DNA of 57,743 bases from Photobacterium sp. Ph5 (lineage in GTDB: Bacteria; Pseudomonadota; Gammaproteobacteria; Enterobacterales; Vibrionaceae). The position numbers and the translations under genes were made by a program. The notes below the pieces were generated by a model. The model was not told where the DNA came from, searched no databases, and saw only the letters and a list, made by a program, of their open reading frames with translations. Below are positions 28,490-38,694 of this stretch, piece by piece (positions within the stretch are counted from its first letter, which is position 1; each line of letters begins with the position of its first letter). The stretch lies in the NCBI RefSeq assembly GCF_022129445.1, contig NZ_JADQAQ010000029.1:1-57743 (forward strand), given 5' to 3'.

Positions 28490-30931
28490 ATGTTGAATCT
28501 GATGTCACTCACCTCTCACAGCTTACTTGCCACCATGATTGGTCTTGCCCTTTATGGGCCGGCAATGGCAGAAGATGCCACGTCTTTACATAAAGATATC
28601 AACGATAAACATGCTGTAGCAGAAGATCAAACAACAAAAACAGCCGTTACTAACGATCCTTTAGCTATGGTACGTGGTGTTTGTATTGCACCCAAAGATC
28701 GTAAAGAAGATACCAATAACACACCGATCCACATTGAAGCCGACAGTGCTCAAGCTAAAAATGAGCATAAAGCGGTATATTCTGGTGATGTTATTGTTCA
28801 GCAAGGAACGCGTACGATTGCCGCCGATACAGTAACGCTACAACAACCGCAAAATATTGTTACTGCAAAAGGCAACGTTTACTACCATGACGGTGGTATA
28901 GAAATGAAAGCGAAAGAGCTCCATAGTGATCTTGATACTAAAGACTCACAAATGAATGATGCCATCTACCGTATGACCTGCCAGGCAGGTCGTGGTGAAG
29001 CAGAACAAATCGACAAACGTAATGTTGATGGTACCCAGTTCTACAAGATGAAAGACGGCACTTACACCACCTGTCCTGAAGGCGATAAAAGTTGGCGCTT
29101 TGCAGCTGGCTCACTCGAACGTGATGGCGAGTCCCCTTTTGCTGATTTGTACAATGCGCGTTTTGAAGTGCTTAATGTTCCAGTGTTCTATCTTCCTTGG
29201 CTTCGAGTGCCCGTTACCGATGAGCGTATGACGGGTTTCTTATACCCAACGTTAACTTATGGTTCACGTAATGGTATGGAGTACGAAGCGCCATTTTATT
29301 GGAATATCGCACCGAACTACGATTTAACCTTAACGCCTAAATACATGAACCACCGTGGTCTACAAACAACGGCGAAGTTCCGCTATTTAACTGATTTCGG
29401 TGAAGGTCATATCATCGGCGAGTATATGGGCCATGATAAAAAAACCGATTATGATAAACGCTGGGGATTCCAATGGGAACACAGTGGGATCATTGATGAA
29501 AACTGGCTGGTTGATATCGACTATAGCAAAGTCAGTGATTATGAATATTTTAATAGCGGACTAGATTCTAGTATTGGTGAGCGTGAAGATAATAACCTGC
29601 TCCAAACAGCAGAAGTGTCTTACCGTAATGCCAACTGGGATACGATGTTGATGGTGCGTGACTTCCAGCCATTAACAGAAAGTGGCGAAGGTAATAACTA
29701 TCGATTAATGCCACAACTTTCATCCACTTATTATCGTAATGACTTAGGCTATGGTATCGATTTCAAGATGCCAATGAGCATCAGTAAATTTGATAATGAT
29801 GCCAAATATAAGCCAACAGCTGATCGCATAACCTTAGAACCAACCTTCACACTGCCTTATGCAACACCGTGGTGGTCTATAACTGCACAAACAAAACTAA
29901 ATTACGCTTATTACAACCAGAAATTTGATGTTTCTGAGATGAAAAAGCGTACAAGTGATGAGGAGCAGTTAGCAGCAATTGATAAGTTGAAAGAAGCTGA
30001 TTCGAGAGCTATTCCTGAGTTCCGCGTTAATAGTAGTCTTTACTTTGAGCGTGATACCTCAATTCTTGGTAGCCATTATACCCAAAGTTTAGAACCTCAG
30101 ATTCAATATTTATATATTCAAAATGTTGATCAATCTGGAATTTATAACCCAGCCAATATAACTGGCGGTGGTTACGACTCAACTCGTTTACAACAAGACT
30201 ACTACGGCTTGTTTAGCGATCGTACCTACAGCGGCAATGACTATATTGCTCCAGCAAACCAATTCACAATTGGTGCATCAACCCGTTACTTTGATGAAGA
30301 TTTTAAGGAACGATTTAGCCTATCCATAGGTCAAATATTTTATATTGACAAGCCAACAAATAATGAGCGAGCAGAAAACTACTCCGCAACCGCGGTTGAA
30401 ACAGAGTTTAACCTTGATGATAACTTATTTCTAAAGAGCGCAATGCAATATGACTCAAGTGAAAATGAAATTCAGCAAGGTAGCACCGCGGTTGAATACC
30501 GGAATGGTAAAGTATTTGTTCAACCAAGTTACCGTTACGTCTCAAGTGATTACTTAACTAAATACGTAAGAAATCCAAATCCAGCTATTGATGGAAAACA
30601 GGACGGTATATCACAGCTTGGTTTATCTATTGGCTTCCCTGTTAGTGATAATATTGATGTTAAAGCTGATTACTACCAAGACATGAATGTTAATAAGATG
30701 CTAGAAAGTAAAGTTGGCTTCACCTATACATCTGCATGTTGGATGATAGGACTAACTTACAATCGTTACGCTAAAGATTCACTATCAAGAGACTTTACTG
30801 AATATGATAGCAATGTCAGCTTCTCATTCAGTTTACTTGGGTTACAAGGTGCTGGGCCTTCATTTGGTCAATCATCGGATGATGGCGGCAATATTTTGTC
30901 TTACGGCGATCCGTTCACTCTTAATAATTAA
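28490..30931 (+). CDS. lptD: LPS-assembly outer-membrane protein LptD
   Basis: LptD with LptE inserts lipopolysaccharide into the outer leaflet of the outer membrane. The 813-residue protein has a signal-like N-terminus (ATMIGLALYGPAMA), the OstA/LptD jellyroll domain at residues 75-190 and a large beta barrel. PFADLYNARFEVLNVPVFYLPW marks the conserved barrel entry. Only four cysteines are present: C65, C164, C195 and C750. The E. coli protein has an adjacent pair near the C-terminus, while here one position is Ala (SACWMIG). The signal peptide has no Lys or Arg before its hydrophobic core, which is unusual. Start could be ATG 28490 or ATG 28502. A perfect palindrome follows. Confidence 0.95.
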   Translation: MLNLMSLTSHSLLATMIGLALYGPAMAEDATSLHKDINDKHAVAEDQTTKTAVTNDPLAMVRGVCIAPKDRKEDTNNTPIHIEADSAQAKNEHKAVYSGDVIVQQGTRTIAADTVTLQQPQNIVTAKGNVYYHDGGIEMKAKELHSDLDTKDSQMNDAIYRMTCQAGRGEAEQIDKRNVDGTQFYKMKDGTYTTCPEGDKSWRFAAGSLERDGESPFADLYNARFEVLNVPVFYLPWLRVPVTDERMTGFLYPTLTYGSRNGMEYEAPFYWNIAPNYDLTLTPKYMNHRGLQTTAKFRYLTDFGEGHIIGEYMGHDKKTDYDKRWGFQWEHSGIIDENWLVDIDYSKVSDYEYFNSGLDSSIGEREDNNLLQTAEVSYRNANWDTMLMVRDFQPLTESGEGNNYRLMPQLSSTYYRNDLGYGIDFKMPMSISKFDNDAKYKPTADRITLEPTFTLPYATPWWSITAQTKLNYAYYNQKFDVSEMKKRTSDEEQLAAIDKLKEADSRAIPEFRVNSSLYFERDTSILGSHYTQSLEPQIQYLYIQNVDQSGIYNPANITGGGYDSTRLQQDYYGLFSDRTYSGNDYIAPANQFTIGASTRYFDEDFKERFSLSIGQIFYIDKPTNNERAENYSATAVETEFNLDDNLFLKSAMQYDSSENEIQQGSTAVEYRNGKVFVQPSYRYVSSDYLTKYVRNPNPAIDGKQDGISQLGLSIGFPVSDNIDVKADYYQDMNVNKMLESKVGFTYTSACWMIGLTYNRYAKDSLSRDFTEYDSNVSFSFSLLGLQGAGPSFGQSSDDGGNILSYGDPFTLNN

Positions 30932-30936
30932 TGTTT

Positions 30937-30956
30937 AGGCGACACATGTGTCGCCT
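30937..30956. repeat. Perfect 20-bp palindrome between lptD and surA
   Basis: AGGCGACACATGTGTCGCCT reads the same on both strands. It lies 6 bases after the lptD stop and 20 bases before surA. No T tract follows, so it is not a typical terminator. It may form an mRNA hairpin between the two genes. Confidence 0.7.
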
Positions 30957-30976
30957 TATAACCTGATGGAATATAA

Positions 30977-32278
30977 ATGAAAACGTGGAAGTATTCTGTA
31001 CTTAGTCTAATGATGATGGGTATGTCAGCAACCAGCATGGCTGCACCTCAGGAACTAGATCAAGTTGTCATGACTGTTAACGATGGTGTGATCTTACAAA
31101 GTGATGTAAACGCCATGCTAAAAACGGTTCATCTTAACGCTGCTGAAGAACACCAACAGTTACCGCCTAATGACATTTTACGTCAGCAAGTGATGGATAA
31201 GCTGATCCTTGAAAACTTGCAGATCCAGCAAGCTCAACAGCTAGGGATCCGTATTGATGATAGCCAATTAGATCAAGCGATCGCTGATGTTGCTAAGCAA
31301 CGTAATATGAGCGTAGACCAATTACGCCAAAGCCTTGCTAAAGCAGGGATTTCTTACGCGATGTTCCGTGAGCAAATGCGTAACGATATGCTGGCATCTG
31401 AAGCGCGTACTATTATTGTTCGTAAACGTGTTAACGTTCTGCCACAAGAAGTTGAGTCTTTAGCCAAACAAATGGCAAAACAAACGCAACAAAATGTGCA
31501 ATACAACATTAGTCAAATTCAAATTCGTGTTGATGAAGATGCGGATAAAGCGGCACGAGATAAAGCCAAACAAGAAGCAGAAGACATTGTTGCTCAATTG
31601 AAAAAAGGCGCAAACTTCTCACAATTGGCTTACCGTTACTCAAAAGGACCTAAAGCTCTAAAAGGGGGCGAATGGGGCTGGATGAGTAAAGAAGAAATGC
31701 CAACTGTCTTTGCTGATCAGATCCAAAATAACGGTAAAGATGCGATCATTGGTCCATTCCGTAGTGGCGTCGGCTTCCACATTTTAAAAATCAACAATGT
31801 AAAAGGGATGCCAAGCGTCTCTGTGGTTGAAGTTAAAGCACGCCATATTTTGATCAAGCCATCAATGATTCTAAGTGATGCTGCTGCAAAAGCAGAGCTT
31901 GATAAAATTCGTCAAAGTATTATTAGCGGTAAACAAACATTTGCTGCAGCAGCGAAAGCCTACAGTGAAGATCCAGGTTCAGCAGCAAATGGTGGTGAAT
32001 TAGGCTGGCAAGTACCAGATATGTATGCACCAGCATTTAAAGACAAAGTAGAAACGCTACCCGTTGATAAAATCAGTGAGCCATTTAAATCTGCATTCGG
32101 TTGGCATATTGTTGAAGTTGAAGGGCGTCGTAAAGTTGATCGCACAGACGCTGCAATGAAAAACCGCGCAGCACAAATTATCTTTAACCGTAAATTCAAT
32201 GAAGAAGCACAGACGTGGTTACAAGAACTACGTGCAGGCGCTTACATTGAGAAAATGAATACAACCAACAATGGCTAA
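30977..32278 (+). CDS. surA: Periplasmic chaperone and peptidyl-prolyl isomerase SurA
   Basis: SurA escorts outer-membrane porins, including LptD, across the periplasm. The 433-residue protein has an Sec signal peptide (SLMMMGMSATSMAAP), an N-terminal chaperone domain (residues 25-170) and two parvulin domains. The first runs from YNISQIQIRV to GPFRSGVGFHIL, the second from VKARHILIKPSM to AFGWHIVEVEG. The second has the fuller set of active-site motifs. Gap to lptD is 45 bases and to pdxA 9, so they form one operon. Confidence 0.97.
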   Translation: MKTWKYSVLSLMMMGMSATSMAAPQELDQVVMTVNDGVILQSDVNAMLKTVHLNAAEEHQQLPPNDILRQQVMDKLILENLQIQQAQQLGIRIDDSQLDQAIADVAKQRNMSVDQLRQSLAKAGISYAMFREQMRNDMLASEARTIIVRKRVNVLPQEVESLAKQMAKQTQQNVQYNISQIQIRVDEDADKAARDKAKQEAEDIVAQLKKGANFSQLAYRYSKGPKALKGGEWGWMSKEEMPTVFADQIQNNGKDAIIGPFRSGVGFHILKINNVKGMPSVSVVEVKARHILIKPSMILSDAAAKAELDKIRQSIISGKQTFAAAAKAYSEDPGSAANGGELGWQVPDMYAPAFKDKVETLPVDKISEPFKSAFGWHIVEVEGRRKVDRTDAAMKNRAAQIIFNRKFNEEAQTWLQELRAGAYIEKMNTTNNG

Positions 32279-32287
32279 ATAAAGACT

Positions 32288-33280
32288 ATGACTGACACAC
32301 AAAGGATTGCAATCACCCCCGGTGAGCCTGCTGGAATAGGCCCAGATTTAGTCATCGCCTTATGCCAAGAAAATTGGCCGCACCAACTTGTTATTTGTGC
32401 TGACGCGCAGGTTATGGTAGAACGTGCGGCTAAATTAGGTTTACCGCTAACCATTTTACCCTATCAACCCGATCAGTCAGCCCTGCCACATAAAGCAGGA
32501 ACGATGACGGTTGCACACATTGATACCGATACTAATGTGGTAGCTGGTACGTTAAATGAACGCAATGGTATGTATGTGCTATCAACGTTAAAACGTGCCG
32601 CTGAAGGATGTATGAATGGTGAGTTCGCCGCTATCGTAACAGGCCCTGTACATAAAGGGGTTATTAACCGCGCTGGCGTATCATTTAGTGGCCATACTGA
32701 ATTTTTTGCTCAACAATCTGACACTGCGCAGGTTGTTATGATGCTAGCTACCGAAGGATTACGCGTCGCGTTAGTGACAACTCACATCCCTCTAAGTTGT
32801 GTATCAAAAGCAATCACAGAAGACAGGTTAAAGCAGGTGATTCGTATTTTACATGCCGATTTAGTCAGTAAATTTGGCATTGAATCACCCAAAATTTATG
32901 TCTGTGGATTAAACCCTCATGCTGGTGAAGACGGTTGTTTAGGGATGGAAGAAATAAATATTATTACTCCAACTCTTGCTCAATTACGCCAGCAAGAAAA
33001 CATGGATCTTATTGGCCCTTTACCGGCTGATACTATTTTCCAAGAAAAATATTTAGCTGATGCCGATACGGTATTAGCCATGTATCACGATCAAGGGCTA
33101 CCGGTGCTTAAATATAAAGGCTTCGGTAAATCAGTTAACATTACGTTAGGATTGCCCTTCATCCGAACTTCAGTAGATCATGGTACCGCACTGGAACTCG
33201 CAGGTACCGGACAGGCAGATACAGGTAGCCTTTGGACAGCGCTATCTCACGCCCTAGAATTGGTAGATAAACAAGCATGA
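32288..33280 (+). CDS. pdxA: 4-hydroxythreonine-4-phosphate dehydrogenase
   Basis: PdxA oxidises 4-phosphohydroxythreonine for pyridoxal-phosphate synthesis. The 330-residue enzyme has the metal-binding histidines in [19 protein letters not shown] and [15 protein letters not shown], with [12 protein letters not shown] at the N-terminus. The ribosome-binding site is weak (AATAAAG), which fits coupling to surA. The stop overlaps the rsmA ATG as ATGA. Confidence 0.96.
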   Translation: MTDTQRIAITPGEPAGIGPDLVIALCQENWPHQLVICADAQVMVERAAKLGLPLTILPYQPDQSALPHKAGTMTVAHIDTDTNVVAGTLNERNGMYVLSTLKRAAEGCMNGEFAAIVTGPVHKGVINRAGVSFSGHTEFFAQQSDTAQVVMMLATEGLRVALVTTHIPLSCVSKAITEDRLKQVIRILHADLVSKFGIESPKIYVCGLNPHAGEDGCLGMEEINIITPTLAQLRQQENMDLIGPLPADTIFQEKYLADADTVLAMYHDQGLPVLKYKGFGKSVNITLGLPFIRTSVDHGTALELAGTGQADTGSLWTALSHALELVDKQA

Positions 33281-34101
33281 GCAGCGATCAAGTCCATCTA
33301 GGTCACCGCGCCCGTAAGCGCTTTGGCCAGAACTTTTTAAAAGACCCTTACATCATTGATGGCATTGTGTCATCAATCAACCCACTACCAGGTCAAAACT
33401 TGGTAGAGATCGGCCCTGGTCTTGGCGCGATCACCGAGCAAGTTGGTAAACTGGTTGATAAATTTACTGTTATTGAGCTAGACCGCGATCTTGCTGAACG
33501 TCTTGAAAACCACCCAGATCTAGCATCAAAGCTAACGATCCACCAAGGTGATGCAATGCGTTTCGACTTTACTCAGCTTATAAAAGAAAACAATAAGTTG
33601 CGTATTTTTGGTAACTTGCCATACAACATTTCAACCCCTTTAATGTTCCACATTTTTGAATTCCACAAAGATGTTGAAGATATGCACTTTATGCTGCAAA
33701 AAGAAGTGGTTAACCGTCTTGCGGCAGGACCAGGAAGCAAAGCATACGGTCGTCTAACGGTTATGGCACAGTATTACTGCCGCGTGATGCCTGTGCTTGA
33801 AGTGCCACCTGAATCTTTTGTACCTGCGCCGAAGGTCGATTCAGCAGTAGTACGTCTTACTCCTTACGAAGTGTTACCGTTCCCATGTACAAACCTTAAA
33901 TGGTTGGATCGTGTATGTCGTGAAGGCTTTAACCAACGTCGTAAAACAATTCGTAACTGCTATAAAGCACTCTTCACAGCAGAGCAACTTGAAGCACTAG
34001 GTGTTAACCCAGGCCACCGACCAGAAAACATTACTGTTGAACAGTTTGTAGCCATGGCTAACTGGCTTGATGCGAATTACCAAAAAGATGCGAAAGCTTA
34101 A
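33277..34101 (+). CDS. rsmA: 16S rRNA dimethyladenosine methyltransferase
   Basis: RsmA (KsgA) dimethylates A1518 and A1519 in the 3' hairpin of 16S rRNA during late 30S assembly. The 274-residue protein has the SAM motif [11 protein letters not shown], the catalytic NLPYNIST block and the C-terminal [10 protein letters not shown] helix that binds rRNA. It overlaps pdxA by 4 bases and is followed by a terminator 22 bases beyond its stop. Confidence 0.97.
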   Translation: MSSDQVHLGHRARKRFGQNFLKDPYIIDGIVSSINPLPGQNLVEIGPGLGAITEQVGKLVDKFTVIELDRDLAERLENHPDLASKLTIHQGDAMRFDFTQLIKENNKLRIFGNLPYNISTPLMFHIFEFHKDVEDMHFMLQKEVVNRLAAGPGSKAYGRLTVMAQYYCRVMPVLEVPPESFVPAPKVDSAVVRLTPYEVLPFPCTNLKWLDRVCREGFNQRRKTIRNCYKALFTAEQLEALGVNPGHRPENITVEQFVAMANWLDANYQKDAKA

Positions 34102-34122
34102 TCTCATTTAAGCGGATTACAC

Positions 34123-34160
34123 TAAAACCCCGATAGCTTCACGGTTATCGGGGTTTTTCT
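34123..34160 (+). terminator. Terminator between rsmA and apaG
   Basis: AAAACCCCGATA pairs with TATCGGGGTTTT, followed by TTCTTTATTT. The stem is strong, so transcripts from lptD or surA should stop before apaG. Confidence 0.85.
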
Positions 34161-34218
34161 TTATTTGTGGTTGAATGACGCTAAAATGAAAAGAGATCAT
34201 AAACAAAGGATGTTGTCT

Positions 34219-34602
34219 GTGAGTATCACTTCTACCCCAACCATCAAATGTTATGTCGTTACTCATTATCTCGATGATCAATCTGAGCCTGATGAGAGCC
34301 GCTATGTATTTTCCTATACCGTCACTATTCATAATCTTGGCCGAGGTCAGGCGCAATTGCTTAAACGCCACTGGCTGATCACAGATGCAAATGGCAAGAA
34401 ACTAGTGATCGATGGTGATGGTGTTGTTGGTAAACAACCCGTTATTCAAGCAAGTGATGACTATACCTATACCAGTGGTACAATCATAGACACCCCGCTT
34501 GGTGTGATGCAAGGGCATTACATTATGGAAGACGGGGACGGTAATAGCTTTAAAGTTGACATTGCCCCATTTCGTTTGGCTATGCCTAACATTATCCACT
34601 AG
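34219..34602 (+). CDS. apaG: ApaG protein (Fn3-like fold)
   Basis: ApaG is a small cytoplasmic beta-sandwich protein of unsettled function, conserved beside apaH. The 127-residue product contains RYVFSYTVTIHNLGRGQAQL, RHWLITDANG and DTPLGVMQGHYIMEDGDG, all family-typical. I choose GTG 34219 because AAAGGA is 8 bases upstream and the length fits the family (125 in E. coli). An ATG at 34210 and an in-frame TTG at 34165 give longer forms. The preceding terminator implies its own promoter, which I could not place. Confidence 0.93.
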   Translation: MSITSTPTIKCYVVTHYLDDQSEPDESRYVFSYTVTIHNLGRGQAQLLKRHWLITDANGKKLVIDGDGVVGKQPVIQASDDYTYTSGTIIDTPLGVMQGHYIMEDGDGNSFKVDIAPFRLAMPNIIH

Positions 34603-34638
34603 CTGTTTACTTTCACTTTCCTCAATAATGAGAGCAAT

Positions 34639-35454
34639 ATGGCAACCTACCTTGTTGGTGATATTCAGGGCTGCTTACCTGATCTAAAAAAACTCCTTGC
34701 TCAAGCACAATTCGATCCGAAACACGATCACCTTTGGCTTGCTGGCGATCTTGTTGCCCGTGGTCCTGAGTCTTTAGAAACATTACGTTTTGTTAAAACA
34801 CTGGGTGATAGTGCACAAGTGATCCTCGGTAATCATGATCTCCACCTATTAGCCGCTTCAAATGGCTTCGCACGTTTAAAACCGAGTGATAAAACTCAAG
34901 CCATTTTAGACGCACCTGATAGCCAAGAATTACTCCATTGGCTACGCCATCAACCATTGCTGGCTGAACATCCTGATTTTCCATTAGTTATGGTACACGC
35001 TGGCATTAGTCCACAATGGTCATTAGCGATGGCACGTCAACAAGCTCGCCGAGTTGAAGCGATGCTTCAGTCTGAACGTTATGTATGGCTATTAGAAAAT
35101 ATGTATGGTGATGGGCCTGATTTTTGGCAAGAAGAGCTTAATGAATTAGAACAGCTCCGCTATACCATCAATAGTTTTACCCGTATGCGCTTTTGCGAGC
35201 CTAACGGACGCTTAGATATGCAGTGTAAAGTAGAGCCTGGAAATCCAGAAGTTGGAAGCCTGATCCCGTGGTTTGAAGTAAAGCGCAGTGAGCCGATTGA
35301 GAAAACCATTATCTTTGGTCATTGGGCGGCACTCATGGGGCACCAAGATGAGCATTGTATTGGGCTTGATACAGGGTGCGTGTGGGGAAACAGCTTAACT
35401 ATGTTACGCTGGGAAGACGGACAACGCTTTGTTTCCGAATGCCCTATTTATTAA
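34639..35454 (+). CDS. apaH: Symmetrical bis(5'-nucleosyl)-tetraphosphatase
   Basis: ApaH cleaves diadenosine tetraphosphate to two ADP and removes Np4 caps from RNA. The 271-residue metallophosphatase begins with TYLVGDIQGCLPDL, then GDLVARGPESL and GNHDLHLLA, the three metal-binding signatures. Its final strand carries FGHWAALMGH and GLDTGCVWG. apaG lies 36 bases upstream and the pair forms one unit. Confidence 0.96.
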   Translation: MATYLVGDIQGCLPDLKKLLAQAQFDPKHDHLWLAGDLVARGPESLETLRFVKTLGDSAQVILGNHDLHLLAASNGFARLKPSDKTQAILDAPDSQELLHWLRHQPLLAEHPDFPLVMVHAGISPQWSLAMARQQARRVEAMLQSERYVWLLENMYGDGPDFWQEELNELEQLRYTINSFTRMRFCEPNGRLDMQCKVEPGNPEVGSLIPWFEVKRSEPIEKTIIFGHWAALMGHQDEHCIGLDTGCVWGNSLTMLRWEDGQRFVSECPIY

Positions 35455-35475
35455 ATCTCGCCGCTTTATCCTATC

Positions 35476-35505
35476 CAATAATGCCCACCAGCATGGGCAT
35501 TATTG
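35476..35505. terminator. Hairpin between apaH and folA
   Basis: CAATAATGCCCA and TGGGCATTATTG form a 12-bp stem with a 6-nt loop between two convergent genes. The T tail is short on both sides, so its strength is uncertain. Confidence 0.6.
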
Positions 35506-35514
35506 ATAGTATGA

Positions 35515-35997
35515 TTAATTGCGTTCTAATACCGTAAAGTCCATCGCATAAGCATTTTTTTCATCTGCTTCATAATGCTCAGAGCTCACTTGATGCCATC
35601 CCTCTCCCCACTTAGGGAAACGTGTATCACCGTCTAAATTCGCATCAATAAAAGTTAAATAAAGGCAATTCGCTTGTGGTAAACACGCTTGGTAAATACT
35701 ACCACCACCGATGATCATTACCTCTTCCACATCACCAGCAGCTTGTTTTGCAGCTTCTATATCACTCACAACAGTGATCCCTTCGGCATGAAACTCAGGA
35801 TTATGGGTGATCACAATGTTATGACGACCTGGAAGCGGGCGACCAATAGACTCAAACGTTTTGCGCCCCATGACCACAGGCTTTCCTAAAGTACATTGCT
35901 TAAACCAAGAAAAATCAGCGGGTAAATGCCATGGCATCGCATTTTCTTTGCCAATTACTCGATCATGCGCCATTGCGGCGATCATGCTGATCTTCAT
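35515..35997 (-). CDS. folA: Dihydrofolate reductase
   Basis: FolA reduces dihydrofolate to tetrahydrofolate with NADPH and is the trimethoprim target. The 160-residue enzyme has MISAMAHDRVIGKENAMPWH-type N-terminal loop, with substrate Asp in LPADFSWF, the cofactor loop VMGRKTFESIGRPLPGR and VMIIGGGSIYQ. It ends with FTVLERN. It lies 39 bases after yjjB on the same strand, so the three may be co-transcribed. Confidence 0.96.
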   Translation of the reverse strand: MKISMIAAMAHDRVIGKENAMPWHLPADFSWFKQCTLGKPVVMGRKTFESIGRPLPGRHNIVITHNPEFHAEGITVVSDIEAAKQAAGDVEEVMIIGGGSIYQACLPQANCLYLTFIDANLDGDTRFPKWGEGWHQVSSEHYEADEKNAYAMDFTVLERN

Positions 35998-36036
35998 CTT
36001 CAGGAAACTCCTTTTTAATATTTGTGACGTTATAGG

Positions 36037-36513
36037 TTACACCACAGGTCGACGACGATAAAACAATAATCCCGGTATAGCTAACCCAATGGCTAATGCA
36101 GCAACAATAAAGATCGCTTTAAGCAAATTCTCAACCATCACTCCCCATAATTCCATTGAGAAACCACGATGATTAATTTCAACAATCGCAATCATTGCTT
36201 TATAAGTAAAAACGCCAGGAACCATAGGGATCATTGCCGCGACAGTAAAAACTTTAGGGTGTGCTAAAAAGCGATGCGACCAATGTACGCCAATCATCCC
36301 AACAAGAGTGGCAGCAGCAAATGTAGCCCACTCAATAGGCATCCCCCAATGCATTAAAAGAAAACGAGTGCCATGCCCTAATGCTCCTCCAATAGCACAA
36401 TATTTCAATGCCTTTGGTGGGACATTAAAGACTAATGCAAAACCAACGGCTGGGATCATGGCAAAAAACATATCATTGCCTAGCATTAGCATCAGTGAGA
36501 TCAGATCATTCAT
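36037..36513 (-). CDS. yjjB: Threonine/serine exporter family protein YjjB-type
   Basis: This 158-residue membrane protein matches the smaller half of the two-part ThrE-like exporters. In E. coli, YjjP and YjjB together are linked to succinate export. Hydrophobic spans fill the sequence (MIPAVGFALVFNV, AIGGALGHG, LVGMIGVHW, VFTVAAMIPMVPGVFTYKA). I start at ATG 36513, which shares ATGA with the yjjP stop. The frame extends back to 36600, but only through yjjP coding sequence. A double proline in the substrate-path loop (MIPMVPG) is typical. Confidence 0.9.
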   Translation of the reverse strand: MNDLISLMLMLGNDMFFAMIPAVGFALVFNVPPKALKYCAIGGALGHGTRFLLMHWGMPIEWATFAAATLVGMIGVHWSHRFLAHPKVFTVAAMIPMVPGVFTYKAMIAIVEINHRGFSMELWGVMVENLLKAIFIVAALAIGLAIPGLLFYRRRPVV

Positions 36514-37313
36514 AGTAACCATCCCCACACATCCAGCACATTCATCGCAGCAACAATACCAATACAAGTAGCAAGTGTCAGTAAACTCGCCATTGTCCAT
36601 CTTGCCAGCCCCATTGAAGGGTAACCTTTTACCATATCAGCAACGGCATTGATCAATGGAAAACCAGGCACTAACATCAACACAGAAGATGCCATTGCCA
36701 AAAATGGTTTATCACCAATTTGATAAACTTGACCAAAACCAGAAATTAATGTGGTGATAAAAGCGGTGAAGGAAAAATTAATCAAGGGATTAAAATGACA
36801 GTGTGCAATTTCTTGGCGAACAAACATACCAATGGATGAAGCAAGAAAAGTCAGGAAAAAAACCGGCCAATCACCGCCAGCTAAGCGACTAAAAGAAGCG
36901 CAAGACAATCCAATCATAATAATCACCAATAAGCGGTGATAACGCTGAGATTGAATACCTTCTAACTTACGGTGAACATCATGGCGATCAAGTAGCCCAC
37001 GCTCAGTTAAAATACAGATCCGTTGAATATCAGTAACAATCTGCATATTGATCCCGCCATCTTGGCAACGCCGTGTGGTTGTAATGCAACACCCCTGATG
37101 ACGTGTACTGATCACCATCGAACTAGCTGATAGTGATACCTCAACACTTTCAACACCAAGTGCCAGACCAAGACGACGTGTCACATCGTTAACTAAGGTA
37201 CTTTCTGCGCCATGCTGCAAAAGACGTTGGCCTGCAGATATCGCTAGCCGTGTAATGTCTCTTTGTTCAGACTCTGAGAGCGAAGTAATAATACAGTCCT
37301 TCTTAATTGCCAT
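36510..37313 (-). CDS. yjjP: Threonine/serine exporter family protein YjjP-type
   Basis: This 267-residue protein is the larger half. A soluble N-terminal domain (residues 10-125, with AGQRLLQHGAESTLVNDVTRRLG) is followed by several membrane spans that include SSVLMLVPGFPLINAVADMVKG, the ThrE consensus. Translation is coupled to yjjB through a 4-base overlap. Transport substrate unproven in this organism. Confidence 0.91.
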   Translation of the reverse strand: MAIKKDCIITSLSESEQRDITRLAISAGQRLLQHGAESTLVNDVTRRLGLALGVESVEVSLSASSMVISTRHQGCCITTTRRCQDGGINMQIVTDIQRICILTERGLLDRHDVHRKLEGIQSQRYHRLLVIIMIGLSCASFSRLAGGDWPVFFLTFLASSIGMFVRQEIAHCHFNPLINFSFTAFITTLISGFGQVYQIGDKPFLAMASSVLMLVPGFPLINAVADMVKGYPSMGLARWTMASLLTLATCIGIVAAMNVLDVWGWLL

Positions 37314-37390
37314 TTATTATCCATTAAAATCGCATACTTATTATCTCATTAGGGTACCGAATAACCACAAAGGCCATTTTGATTAAGCAC

Positions 37391-37420
37391 AAAAAAAGCC
37401 GTACCTCACGGCACGGCTTC
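37391..37420 (-). terminator. obgE terminator
   Basis: AAGCCGT and ACGGCTT with inner CC/GG pairs form a stem, and on the minus strand TTTTTTT follows. It sits between yjjP and obgE. Confidence 0.8.
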
Positions 37421-37441
37421 TTCTTACACAATCAGACTTGA

Positions 37442-38650
<1,209 letters not shown>

Positions 38651-38694
38651 TCACAAATCCATCATGGCGTAGTAATTATTGTCATCGACCTAGA

